From positions 1 through 64,000 of the forward strand of contig NZ_CANMTE010000001.1 in NCBI RefSeq assembly GCF_947500795.1: a stretch of 64,000 bases of DNA, written 5' to 3'. Each line of letters begins with the position of its first letter. Position 1 is the first letter of the stretch. The translations under genes and the position numbers were made by a program. The notes beneath the pieces were generated by a model. That model was not told the origin of the DNA. It searched no databases and saw nothing but the letters and a program-made list of their open reading frames with translations. Source of the DNA: an uncultured Gelidibacter sp. GTDB taxonomy: Bacteria; Bacteroidota; Bacteroidia; Flavobacteriales; Flavobacteriaceae. Shown piece by piece: positions 53,405-62,324 of this stretch.

Positions 53405-53833
53405 TTATCTAATCTCAACTAATTCTAGTTCGAAAACTAAATCTTGACCTGCTAATGGGTGATTTCCATCAACCACAATATGATCATCTTTTACATCGAC
53501 TACTCTAAATTGGTGCTCTGTTCCGTCAGGGCCTTTAGATGCTAATCCCATTCCAACTTCTGGTTGAATATCTTGAGGTAATTGTTCCTTTTGTACTTGA
53601 TGAAACAATTCTTGTTGAACATCGCCGTAAGCTTCTTCCTTAGCAATTTCAACAGTTTTCTTTTCGTTTACCTTCATATCAAGAATGGCATTTTCAAAAC
53701 CAGGAATCAATTTGCCTTCACCAATAGTAACTTCTAATGGCTCACGCTCCAAAGACGTGTCAAAAACTTGTCCGTTGGTTAATTTTCCTGTGTAATGTAC
53801 TTTTACCGTATCATTCTTCTTTACTTGACTCAT
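53405..53833 (-). CDS. FKBP-type peptidyl-prolyl isomerase, SlyD-like
   Basis: This 142-residue cytoplasmic PPIase/chaperone has an FKBP half-barrel with VKVHYTGKLTNGQVFDTSLE and IPGFENAILDMKVNEKKTV. An insert-in-flap domain (about residues 70-120, EAYGDVQQELFHQVQKEQLP then GMGLASKGPDGTEHQFRVVD) is the SlyD hallmark. It ends in VDGNHPLAGQDLVFELELVE. The His-rich metal-binding tail of E. coli SlyD is absent. Monocistronic. Confidence 0.92.
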   Translation of the reverse strand: MSQVKKNDTVKVHYTGKLTNGQVFDTSLEREPLEVTIGEGKLIPGFENAILDMKVNEKKTVEIAKEEAYGDVQQELFHQVQKEQLPQDIQPEVGMGLASKGPDGTEHQFRVVDVKDDHIVVDGNHPLAGQDLVFELELVEIR

Positions 53834-53970
53834 AAATCTTTTTTAATATTAATATATGATGCAAAATTATGATTTATAAGGCGATAGCCAAGATTTTGAC
53901 GTCTTAATCCGATTTAATTAAGAAAAGCTTAACGTAAAGCGCTCATATGCGCGGTTATGTGGGGTAAAAA

Positions 53971-54003
53971 AAAGAGAGGGTGTGCTTTTGCTCACCCTCT
54001 CTA
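53971..54003 (-). terminator. Terminator of the SusD/SusC operon
   Basis: The stem AGAGAGGGTG(T)G / CTCACCCTCTCT with loop CTTTTG has an A-rich flank that becomes the U-tract on the minus strand. Confidence 0.88.
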
Positions 54004-54035
54004 ATTAAATGTTACTATTCAATCTATCAACTATT

Positions 54036-55382
54036 TTAAATCGATGGATCTGCAGGTGTATTTGGGTTGTTTTCACGCTCAACTGACGGATAAGGATAAT
54101 AATTCCTGTTTCTTTCATTTTTGGTATTCGCTTCTAACGGAACAACGAAATTAGGATGGAAACGTTTACTGTCCTCAAATCTCAATCCCGTTAAGAATAA
54201 CTCGATGCTTCTGTTTTTGTATATTTCTTCCAAAATAGCATTCTGGTTGGTGTTGTCGCCCGACCAAGCAGGAAGGTTGGCATTGACGCCCAATGGGTCA
54301 TTATTTTTTTGTCTTACTAAATTCAATTGCTCAACAGCTTTGCCTAATTCGTTTTTTCTAGCGTAAGCCTCTGCCTTAATTAATAGCATTTCACCCGGAA
54401 GATATATTGGAATCGAAGACGTGTTGGTTGCAAAAAAGCCGAGCATTTCACTTATGGCTTGTCCTCCCGCATCTGCATTTGCAAATCCAAGATCAGCGCC
54501 TAAATAAAAACCAACTCTGCCATCTCCCGGCTCAGGTTTATAAGCACCCAATAATCCAAAATTTGTTTGCGGTTTTAAGTCGGTGGAATTAACGGTTCTG
54601 TTCCAAATTGGATTTTGGTTATTCGCGTCATAAATCCACATAGAATTGGTAGCGTCACTATGATTTAAAACGGCACTTGCGGAGGTTATGGCGCCGTCAT
54701 AATTCCCTGCCATCAATTCGTATCTTGCAAGGTAGGCGTTGATTGTTTTTTCCATATTAAATTCCGACCAAAGCACTCTCGATTTAAATTCTTCTGACAT
54801 TGGGGTGGTCGCCAATATATCCCTTGCTTCTTTTAACAATGAAATGGAGGTTGCCAGTACTGTTGCACGGTCACTAAATTGAGCGGCACCATCAGCTGAG
54901 TTGTTGATGGGTACTTGTTCAAACATTTCAATTAAGGAACCTAAGGTCATCGCTTTAAATAAGTTGCCATAAGCTAATAATCCACTTTTGGTTCCACTAG
55001 AAAGTTCAACGGTTTTAGCGCCATTAATCAATGATTCAGACATTCCTTTAGCTCGTAAAAAAACGATCCACGGGTTTGTAATACCTCCGCTTTCACTTGG
55101 TAGTTCAGCGCCTCCTCTGGCGAGTTCATTAATATTCAAAAAGGTATTGGTTACGCCCAATTCCCTGGTGGTAATGCCTGGGGCTTCTATTATTTGGCGC
55201 AATGCAAACACTGAATAGTATTGTCTGACACCAGTAGCGAGTGCAAAAAGTCCTCCTTTAGTCCCTAAAACAACATCTTCCGTTGGGTTGTTCGGATTTT
55301 CAAATTCGGTGTCGCAAGCAGTAAAGAGACTACTACCAATAAGCAAAGCACCTATAATTGTATATATTTTTATATGTTTCAT
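54036..55382 (-). CDS. SusD/RagB-family nutrient-binding lipoprotein
   Basis: This 448-residue surface lipoprotein (LLIGSSLFTACDTEF, lipobox Cys-23) has a mostly helical TPR-like framework. Its segments are LFALATGVRQYYSVFALRQI, an ESLINGAKTVEL helix, YLARYELMAGNYDGAITSAS, MLLIKAEAYARKNELGKAVE followed by QLNLVRQKN, and ILEEIYKNRSIELFLTGLRF followed by EDSKRF. It caps the SusC transporter encoded just upstream (27 bp gap) and delivers its ligand. Relatively short for SusD, and the ligand is unknown. Confidence 0.92.
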   Translation of the reverse strand: MKHIKIYTIIGALLIGSSLFTACDTEFENPNNPTEDVVLGTKGGLFALATGVRQYYSVFALRQIIEAPGITTRELGVTNTFLNINELARGGAELPSESGGITNPWIVFLRAKGMSESLINGAKTVELSSGTKSGLLAYGNLFKAMTLGSLIEMFEQVPINNSADGAAQFSDRATVLATSISLLKEARDILATTPMSEEFKSRVLWSEFNMEKTINAYLARYELMAGNYDGAITSASAVLNHSDATNSMWIYDANNQNPIWNRTVNSTDLKPQTNFGLLGAYKPEPGDGRVGFYLGADLGFANADAGGQAISEMLGFFATNTSSIPIYLPGEMLLIKAEAYARKNELGKAVEQLNLVRQKNNDPLGVNANLPAWSGDNTNQNAILEEIYKNRSIELFLTGLRFEDSKRFHPNFVVPLEANTKNERNRNYYPYPSVERENNPNTPADPSI

Positions 55383-55409
55383 CTTTTTAAAATTTATTGA
55401 TTATGATAC

Positions 55410-58400
55410 TTAAAACGTAGCTACGAGACCAAGTTTAATAACCCTAGGAATTGGAACTAGTCCCATAACACCTCCTCTTGAACCGTTACTTTGCCCATCC
55501 ATATTAACTTCGGGATCATAACCTGAGAAATCGTCAATTGAGAACAAATTACGCCCAGAAATTGTGAATTTAATACTATTCACTCCTTTTAAAGGATCCT
55601 TTAATAAGTATGAAGTGGACAATTCTCGAAGTTTGATATAAGATCCATCTTCAACATATGATTCTGCAATTCCAAATTTAGCGGCGCCTGTGCCTCTTAC
55701 GCTTTCGCCTCTTAATTCCTTAGCTGTTTCCGGACCTCCACCAAAACGGTAGAACATACGTGTGTCCCAACTTAAAACATCACCACCTTGTACAGCATCA
55801 AACTGCATTCTGAATGAGAAGTTTTTATATTTCAGTTCGTTAGTTAGCGTTGCTGTAAAGTCAGGGTTCGGATCTCCAATAACCTTGCTTAAATTTGCAC
55901 CACTAGGTTGCCCTGAAGCATTTCTCTCTGGAACAGGATTTCCGTTGGCATCAAGTGAACCTTTCTCTCTTTGAGGTAAGCCTCCAGGAGTTAAAAGCAA
56001 CGTGCCATCAGGATTTCTTGCGTAAAAACCTTGATAGAAAACCCCTAAAGGTTGTCCGTTCTTAGCAACCGAAAATCCAAAGTTTCCAATGCCAAACTGC
56101 TCTCCTTCAATATTGTTTACTTCATTTTTATTTGTAGAATACGTTCCTGTCACTGTCCAACTAAAATCGTTGGTTTGAATAGGAGTGGCTGTAATCAATG
56201 CTTCAAAACCTCTATTGGTCATAATGCCAATATTTTCTACCCTTGATCCAAAACCTGTAGAAGGGGACAAGGTTCTTGCCAATAAAAGATCCTCAATATC
56301 TTGTTTGTAATAGGTTAACTCTAAACCTATTCTGTTGTCAAATAATCCCATATCAATACCAAACTCCAATTCCGTCTGTCTTTCTGGTTTAAGGTTAGCA
56401 TTACCCAATTGAGTAGGGGCAATTAACCCAGAACTTCCGTCAATACTTATGGCTGAATAATTGGATAACCTATCAAATGGACCAATGGCCGTTAAATTTC
56501 CAGCTTGACCCCAAGCGGCTCTGACCTTAAAACTATTGATTGATGACCCTAAATTGTCCTTCCAGAAATCTTCTTCCGAAACTAAATAAGACATACTTGC
56601 TTTTGGATAAAATTGATTTCTTTCATCTTTTCCAAATACCGAAGATCCATCTAATCTTATCGCTCCGGTCAGGAATAATTTTCCACTTATACCAAATGTC
56701 TGTTGTAAAAATCCTCCCCAAAATGATCTTTCGCTTCTACTTTCATTGGTAGAAATTGAAGCCGCACCGTTGGTGGTTTTAACGCCTAAAGCCAGACCGC
56801 TTCCGGAAATTGAGCGATACATAGTTTGATCTGATTGCCAAGAAAATCCTGCTGTAGTGGTTGATTTAAAGTCATCATTAATGTCAGTGTCAAATGACCC
56901 ATTTAAATCGCTATTAAATTGTTTTGTGCTAACTGTCGTAGTGTTTGCATTACCTATTGTCATTGTGGTAGTTCCAATTGGTACATACGAATTTCCGATA
57001 GATTCTGAATTGTCATAACCAAGAATATAGGTGATTTTAAGTCCATCTGCAGGTTTTAAGTTAAGCTGTAAATCACTAATGGTTCTATTGTTCTTTTGGT
57101 TGAAATCGAAGGTATTTAGGTACTCCAAAATATTTGGATAGAATGTCATCGTTGGGTAATTACCCTCTGCATCTGGGTTCGGATCTATCGTATTGTTTGT
57201 GAATAAGATTGTTGGTAGTATCCCTGCAACATAACCACCATTAGGTTGGTCTTGACTATTGCTTGTTGAGAAATATGTTCCAATAGAAGCAGAAGCCCAA
57301 TCATTTATAACTTGATTGACCCGAATTCTTCCTCCTTGTCTTTCATAGTTAGTAGTTTTAAGAATTCCATCATTATTTAAATATGAAAAGGACGCAAAAT
57401 AATCTGTATTTTCACTCCCTCCAGAAATAGAAACATAATTATCCGTTCCCATTGAATTTTCAAACACCATATCCTGGTAGTCATATCGTGTTACGGGAAC
57501 TTTGTTGAGGTTAGTAATATCACTAGAAGACCAATCAAATGGTTCCTGATTGAAATCGCGCTTCTTTCTTAAGGAATTAAAATTCATGCTAGTAGAAAGC
57601 GTAATAACTGGTTTGCCCGATTTTCCTTTTTTTGTAAAAATCTGCACCACACCATTGCTTGCTCGAGACCCATATATAGCTGCTGCAGCTGCACCTTTTA
57701 TAACCTCAATTCGGTCTATGTCTTGTGGACTTATATCAGATAACCTGTTTTGAACAACACTAGATGTGCCTAAAACATCGGTAGAATTATTGTTAACAAT
57801 AACACCATCAATAATATACAAAGGGTCAGAACTACCATTAACTGTACTTGCGCTTCTTAACCTAACGCTGATACCTGCAGCTGGATCGCCTGAATTTTGA
57901 GTTACTTGAATACCCGAGAGTTTTCCTGAAAGACCTCCAGTGATATCAGTAGCGCCTGATTCTGAAATCTCCGAACCTTTAACACTTGAAATGGTATTTC
58001 CAAGTTGTTTTTTAGCTGTTAAAGCTCCTGCTCCCGTTATGACCACTTGGTCCAAACCCAGAATGTCATCAGTCATTACGACATCAGTTACAACATCAGT
58101 CTGTTGACCTAAAGTGATTTTAACCTCCTTGGTTGCCAATCCTAAAGATCTAAAAACAAGTGTGTAACTTCCTGCTTCAATAGGTGCTTTCATCTCATAA
58201 GTTCCATCTAGGTCGGTTATGGCTCCATGATTGGTGTTTTTTATTTGAACCGTAACTCCCGTTGCCGGGCCGCCTAAATTATCTTTTACGTTACCACGTA
58301 ATGTGTAAGTCGATTGGCTATGAGCTGCAAAGCCAAACATGAACAGCAGCAAAAAGCTGCTTAAAAATCGAAATCTCTTAGCAAGTAAGAGCGTCTGATT

Positions 58401-58412
58401 GGTTATTTTCAT
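55410..58412 (-). CDS. SusC/RagA-family TonB-dependent transporter
   Basis: This 1000-residue outer-membrane transporter has a signal in the first 33 residues. A CarboxypepD_reg-like domain follows (about 36-115, NVKDNLGGPATGVTVQIKNT and later GTYEMKAPI). The plug starts VVITGAGALTAKKQLGN, with LSGKLSGIQVTQNSGDPAAG and SDPLYIIDGVIVNNNS, and includes RIEVIKGAAAAAIYGSRASN. A 22-strand barrel ends GRNLFSIDDFSGYDPEVNMD and Phe. The plug motif is ITGAG instead of the usual VGYG. Together with SusD it imports an oligomer. The divergent serine hydrolase and nearby S9 peptidases hint at peptide substrates. Confidence 0.94.
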   Translation of the reverse strand: MKITNQTLLLAKRFRFLSSFLLLFMFGFAAHSQSTYTLRGNVKDNLGGPATGVTVQIKNTNHGAITDLDGTYEMKAPIEAGSYTLVFRSLGLATKEVKITLGQQTDVVTDVVMTDDILGLDQVVITGAGALTAKKQLGNTISSVKGSEISESGATDITGGLSGKLSGIQVTQNSGDPAAGISVRLRSASTVNGSSDPLYIIDGVIVNNNSTDVLGTSSVVQNRLSDISPQDIDRIEVIKGAAAAAIYGSRASNGVVQIFTKKGKSGKPVITLSTSMNFNSLRKKRDFNQEPFDWSSSDITNLNKVPVTRYDYQDMVFENSMGTDNYVSISGGSENTDYFASFSYLNNDGILKTTNYERQGGRIRVNQVINDWASASIGTYFSTSNSQDQPNGGYVAGILPTILFTNNTIDPNPDAEGNYPTMTFYPNILEYLNTFDFNQKNNRTISDLQLNLKPADGLKITYILGYDNSESIGNSYVPIGTTTMTIGNANTTTVSTKQFNSDLNGSFDTDINDDFKSTTTAGFSWQSDQTMYRSISGSGLALGVKTTNGAASISTNESRSERSFWGGFLQQTFGISGKLFLTGAIRLDGSSVFGKDERNQFYPKASMSYLVSEEDFWKDNLGSSINSFKVRAAWGQAGNLTAIGPFDRLSNYSAISIDGSSGLIAPTQLGNANLKPERQTELEFGIDMGLFDNRIGLELTYYKQDIEDLLLARTLSPSTGFGSRVENIGIMTNRGFEALITATPIQTNDFSWTVTGTYSTNKNEVNNIEGEQFGIGNFGFSVAKNGQPLGVFYQGFYARNPDGTLLLTPGGLPQREKGSLDANGNPVPERNASGQPSGANLSKVIGDPNPDFTATLTNELKYKNFSFRMQFDAVQGGDVLSWDTRMFYRFGGGPETAKELRGESVRGTGAAKFGIAESYVEDGSYIKLRELSTSYLLKDPLKGVNSIKFTISGRNLFSIDDFSGYDPEVNMDGQSNGSRGGVMGLVPIPRVIKLGLVATF

Positions 58413-58671
58413 TTGAATAGAGTTATTTGTTAGTTAGGTTAAAACCATGAAATAAAATCAAAATTAACGCTATTATATGCGCTTTTTATGTCTATTTTTG
58501 TTAATATATTGTGATTTTTTAATCAAAATGTGCATAAAATTGCGCTTTATTAAATTGCTGTTTTTATGGATGTGAGAGACGATTTTAGAAGGAGTTATTC
58601 TTGAAGAAATAGGTGTATAATATTAATCGGAAAAAAAGATATCTTTAGGGATAGTTCAAAATATAACGTGT

Positions 58672-59919
58672 ATGCCCATTAAAATATTTAGTTCACTGGT
58701 TTTATTGCTCTTAATTCAGTCTATCTCTCTTGGGCAAAACAGGAATAAAACAGAAGTTCTTGCGGCTGAGATCAATGCTATATTGCAGGCCGCTGCAGAT
58801 AATTCTGAAATACCCGGGGCGGTTATTTTGGTAAAGCAAGGGAATCAAGAGATTCATAAAAAAGCCTATGGATATATCTCTCTTAAGGGGTATGATCAGC
58901 AAACTCTTGCTAATCCTGAAAAAACGAGTGTCGAACATCTCTATGATATTGCATCACTTACAAAAGTTATTGGCACCACTACTTCTATTATGCTGTTGGT
59001 TGATAAGGGGCTTATAAATATTGAAGATCCTGTCGCAAAATATATTAAGGGATTTGATACTCCGGAGAAAAACAAAATAACCATTAAGCATTTACTGACG
59101 CATACTTCAGGGCTTTATGAATGGTATCCTTTATATTATTTTTCAAATGACAAGCATGAAGTTTATAAGCTAATTGATGATCTTGCTTTGAAATATCCTG
59201 TTGGAATCGGTAGGCATTATAGCGATTTAGGGTTTATCGTATTAGGAGAGATCGTTGAAATTGTATCCAAACTTTCCTTAGAACAATTTATGGATCAGCA
59301 TATTTTTAAGCCACTTCGTATGGAACACACTATGTTCAATCCGGTAAAAAATGGATCTGAGTTAAGAATAGCCGCGACATCTCATGGCAATCCCTATGAA
59401 AGAAGAATGGTCTCTGATTCGGCTCTTGGGTTTGCTATTGATAGCATCAATCCTAATCAATGGGATGGATGGCGTAAATATACCTTAAAGGGAGAAGTAA
59501 ATGATGGCAATGCTTGGTATGCCAACAATGGTGTATCGGGACACGCTGGACTTTTTTCTACAGTTTCGGACTTACAAAAAGTAGTAGATATGTTGAGGCA
59601 CAAAGGACAGGTGGGAAATCTCCAATTTATTTCTGAAAAAACCATCAACTTATTTTTAACCCAAGATAAATTTAAGAATGGATTAGGGTGGGTAATGGAC
59701 ACTTCTAGCTCGTTTATGAAGAATGCCCCAAAAGGAAGTTATGGACATACCGGCTTTACGGGAACAAGTATCGCCGTTATTCCGCAATATGATATATCAG
59801 TTGTGTTATTAGTAAACCGTCAGAACATGGGATTATTACCAAATCAGACTTATTATAATCTCAATAAAATTAGGGCGCAGATTTTTAAAGCAGTGATGGA
59901 TTATTGCACTCATAAATAG
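58672..59919 (+). CDS. Secreted serine hydrolase, beta-lactamase/PBP4* family
   Basis: This 415-residue exported protein has signal MPIKIFSSLVLLLLIQSISLGQ. Class C-like motifs are present: S-x-x-K in DIASLTKVIGTT, Y-S-D in RHYSDLGFIVLGEI, and a His-Thr-Gly-type triad in SYGHTGFTGTSIAVIP. GEWYP-like HTSGLYEWYPLYYFS follows the first helix. The family includes D-amino peptidases, carboxypeptidases and esterases, and resistance to beta-lactams need not follow. It is divergent from the susC gene (259 bp), possibly under common control. Confidence 0.87.
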   Translation: MPIKIFSSLVLLLLIQSISLGQNRNKTEVLAAEINAILQAAADNSEIPGAVILVKQGNQEIHKKAYGYISLKGYDQQTLANPEKTSVEHLYDIASLTKVIGTTTSIMLLVDKGLINIEDPVAKYIKGFDTPEKNKITIKHLLTHTSGLYEWYPLYYFSNDKHEVYKLIDDLALKYPVGIGRHYSDLGFIVLGEIVEIVSKLSLEQFMDQHIFKPLRMEHTMFNPVKNGSELRIAATSHGNPYERRMVSDSALGFAIDSINPNQWDGWRKYTLKGEVNDGNAWYANNGVSGHAGLFSTVSDLQKVVDMLRHKGQVGNLQFISEKTINLFLTQDKFKNGLGWVMDTSSSFMKNAPKGSYGHTGFTGTSIAVIPQYDISVVLLVNRQNMGLLPNQTYYNLNKIRAQIFKAVMDYCTHK

Positions 59920-60020
59920 GATTGAATAAGTCCTTAATAGTATTTTAATGAAACCCAAGAATTGTTAAAGGAAAAGCTATGCAATTCGGAGAATAGCCTT
60001 GTGAAAAATTTATAGAAATA

Positions 60021-60074
60021 AAAAAGCTTAACGTAAACCTCTGATTTGAGAGCAATAGCGTTAAGCTTTTTTTT
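60021..60074. terminator. Bidirectional terminator hairpin
   Basis: The stem AAAAAGCTTAACG (60021-60033) pairs perfectly with CGTTAAGCTTTTT (60059-60071), with an inner CTCT/AGAG pairing. It lies between convergent serine hydrolase and DPP4 genes. Part of the left arm recurs at about 53928-53943. Confidence 0.88.
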
Positions 60075-60147
60075 ATAATGAAGATATATTACTTTAATAT
60101 GGATGAAAGTCGTCATTCCGGTAATTAGACTTCGACCAATCCAAATT

Positions 60148-62235
60148 CTATTTCATAATTAGATGCTGAATAAAGAATTCCATCATTCGGTTGAAGTTTA
60201 CAGCAGTATGACCTTTATCAGGACCCACTTGCACTTCAAAACTCTTTTCAGCCTTTTGTAACGCTTGTATCAGTTGCAAAGAATTTGATGGATGCACGTT
60301 ATTATCGTTGGTACCGTAAAAAATCATTAATTCCCCTTTTAAATCGTTCGCGTAATTCATCAAATTAGAAGCTTCGTAGCCTTTCGGATTGTTCTCAATA
60401 AGGTTCATGTAGCGCTCCGTATAGATGTTGTCGTAGTTCCTCCAATCGGTTACTGCAGAATTTGCAACCGCCGCATGATAGACATCAGGGAATCTTAACA
60501 AACTCATCGCTGCAACAGTGCCACCGTAAGACGTGCCGTATACGCCAACTCTAGTGGTGTCAAAATACGGGCGATTGTATAAGGATTTGACGCCAGCTGC
60601 AAAATCGTCCATTTCAACAATGCCTAAATTGCCGTATAATTTGTCGAGCATTTTTTTGCCTCGTCCTCCAACATTTCTACCGTCAATATTGACCACTAAG
60701 AAGCCAAATTCGGTGATGGCGTTTGGAAACTGAAAGGTTTCTCTAAAGGCGTTTACTCCAGGGCCTCCGTAGTTGCTTAATATTAACGGGTATTTTTTTG
60801 AAGGGTCAAAATTTGATGGAAAATGGATCATTCCGTGCAATTGGGTTTCGCCATCTGCAGATGTGAATTCGAACACTTCAACCGTTTTGAAGCCTAATTC
60901 CTTGAATTTGGTCAAGTCGGTTTTTATAAGTTCTTTCTTAATAGTTCCCTTGTCGTCCACAAGGCGCATCACCGGAGGGATGTTATGGGTTTGAGCGATA
61001 TCAATAAAATGTTTCCCTGTAGGTGATAGATTGACGTTATGATTGTAAGCCGGATCTGTTAAGCGCACATCATTTGTCCCGTCAAAATTAACGCGGTGCA
61101 ATTGGGATTTCATGTGGTTTTCGCCACTTGCGGCCATATAGTACACTTGCTTTTTAGCTTCATCAACGTCAACAATGCGCTGAACTTCAAAATTATGATT
61201 GGTCAGTTGGTTGACTAAAGTGCCATTAAAATTGTAGAGGTAATAATTTTTAAATCCGCTTCTTTCCGATGCCCAGATAAAATGTTCTTTGTCTTTTAGC
61301 TTATAGATTTCTGGCGAATTCTCTGTAAAACTTGGAAGCCATTCTTCTCTTACAATCACTCTTGTCTTGCCAGTTTCAGGGTTGGCGGCTTTAAACTCCA
61401 TAATGTCTTGCTTTCTATTAGTACTGTGAAAAAGCAGTTCCTTCCCATCTGGAGACCATTCGATGTCATATAAATAAGTACCAAGTTCGCCATCGTTAAA
61501 CGGCTTGCCGTCACGCGTATCGAGCGTGATGATTTTTTTGGTTTCTAAATCATACACCATCAAGTCGACCGGGAGGTTTTTAGCGCCTACTTTTGGATAG
61601 GCTTCCACTTCCAATGAATCTTGGATTTTAGTTTGATGGTACAGCACATAATACATTTGAGCATCCTTCTCATCAAATTTGTAAAAGGCTACTTTTTTAC
61701 TGTCTGGAGACCACCACATGGCGGTGTTTTGACCAAGCTCTTCACCATAAACCCATGTCGCTATTCCGTATTTTATTAGGTTTTCAGTAGTACCATCTTC
61801 GGTAATGGCGATAACATTGGAACCATCAGGATTGCTGAGGTACATGTTTCTATCCTTTGTAAACGCTTTTAAAGTAGAATCTGGCGAGATTGCTGATGCA
61901 TATTGCCTTCCTCTATCTGGTCGTTGTTGTCTTCTGTTTGATGTTCTTGGTGAAGTTTTATACGCTTCTGATTTGATGACTTTATTTTTTTTGACATCAA
62001 AAGTATGAACGATATCACCCTCCTGATATGTGAAACGTTTTCCATCGTCACTCCACACCACATTTGACGAGATTCTTGGCACAGAACTGTATAATTGTGG
62101 CGCCATTTTTTGATACTGATCGTATCCTGGCATGTTTTTTATTTTCCCTTGGGCGTAACCTGTATTGACCGACACCATTGCTGATAATGTCAGTATGCAC
62201 AAATGAATGTATGTTTTAAATAGGTTAAATTTCAT
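60148..62235 (-). CDS. Dipeptidyl peptidase IV (S9B)
   Basis: This 695-residue exported peptidase has signal in the first 28 residues. The N-terminal beta-propeller (about 50-440) includes WVYGEELGQNTAMWWSPDSK and VAFYKFDE, the propeller region carrying the Glu pair (YGEE-like) that binds the substrate amino terminus. The catalytic domain has GVYGTSYGGTVAAM (Ser near residue 568), TNDNNVHPSN (Asp near 643) and PDKGHTAVNF (His near 675). It removes X-Pro or X-Ala dipeptides from peptides in the periplasm. It follows another S9 gene on the same strand by 89 bp. Confidence 0.93.
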   Translation of the reverse strand: MKFNLFKTYIHLCILTLSAMVSVNTGYAQGKIKNMPGYDQYQKMAPQLYSSVPRISSNVVWSDDGKRFTYQEGDIVHTFDVKKNKVIKSEAYKTSPRTSNRRQQRPDRGRQYASAISPDSTLKAFTKDRNMYLSNPDGSNVIAITEDGTTENLIKYGIATWVYGEELGQNTAMWWSPDSKKVAFYKFDEKDAQMYYVLYHQTKIQDSLEVEAYPKVGAKNLPVDLMVYDLETKKIITLDTRDGKPFNDGELGTYLYDIEWSPDGKELLFHSTNRKQDIMEFKAANPETGKTRVIVREEWLPSFTENSPEIYKLKDKEHFIWASERSGFKNYYLYNFNGTLVNQLTNHNFEVQRIVDVDEAKKQVYYMAASGENHMKSQLHRVNFDGTNDVRLTDPAYNHNVNLSPTGKHFIDIAQTHNIPPVMRLVDDKGTIKKELIKTDLTKFKELGFKTVEVFEFTSADGETQLHGMIHFPSNFDPSKKYPLILSNYGGPGVNAFRETFQFPNAITEFGFLVVNIDGRNVGGRGKKMLDKLYGNLGIVEMDDFAAGVKSLYNRPYFDTTRVGVYGTSYGGTVAAMSLLRFPDVYHAAVANSAVTDWRNYDNIYTERYMNLIENNPKGYEASNLMNYANDLKGELMIFYGTNDNNVHPSNSLQLIQALQKAEKSFEVQVGPDKGHTAVNFNRMMEFFIQHLIMK

Positions 62236-62324
62236 GTATTTTATTTTAAAAGTTTAAATGAATTAAGACCCTAGCGCATTTGGAATGAACAAAGAGCCAA
62301 GAATCAAGATGTGTTGTTTGTCTC

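Noticed and set aside
55410-55430. Frameshift near the C-terminus of SusC
   Set aside because: The frame ends normally with a terminal Phe, as expected for an outer-membrane barrel.
58672-59919. Beta-lactam resistance gene
   Set aside because: The S-x-x-K/Y-S-D motifs fit the broad serine hydrolase/PBP4* family; nothing specific indicates a true class C beta-lactamase.
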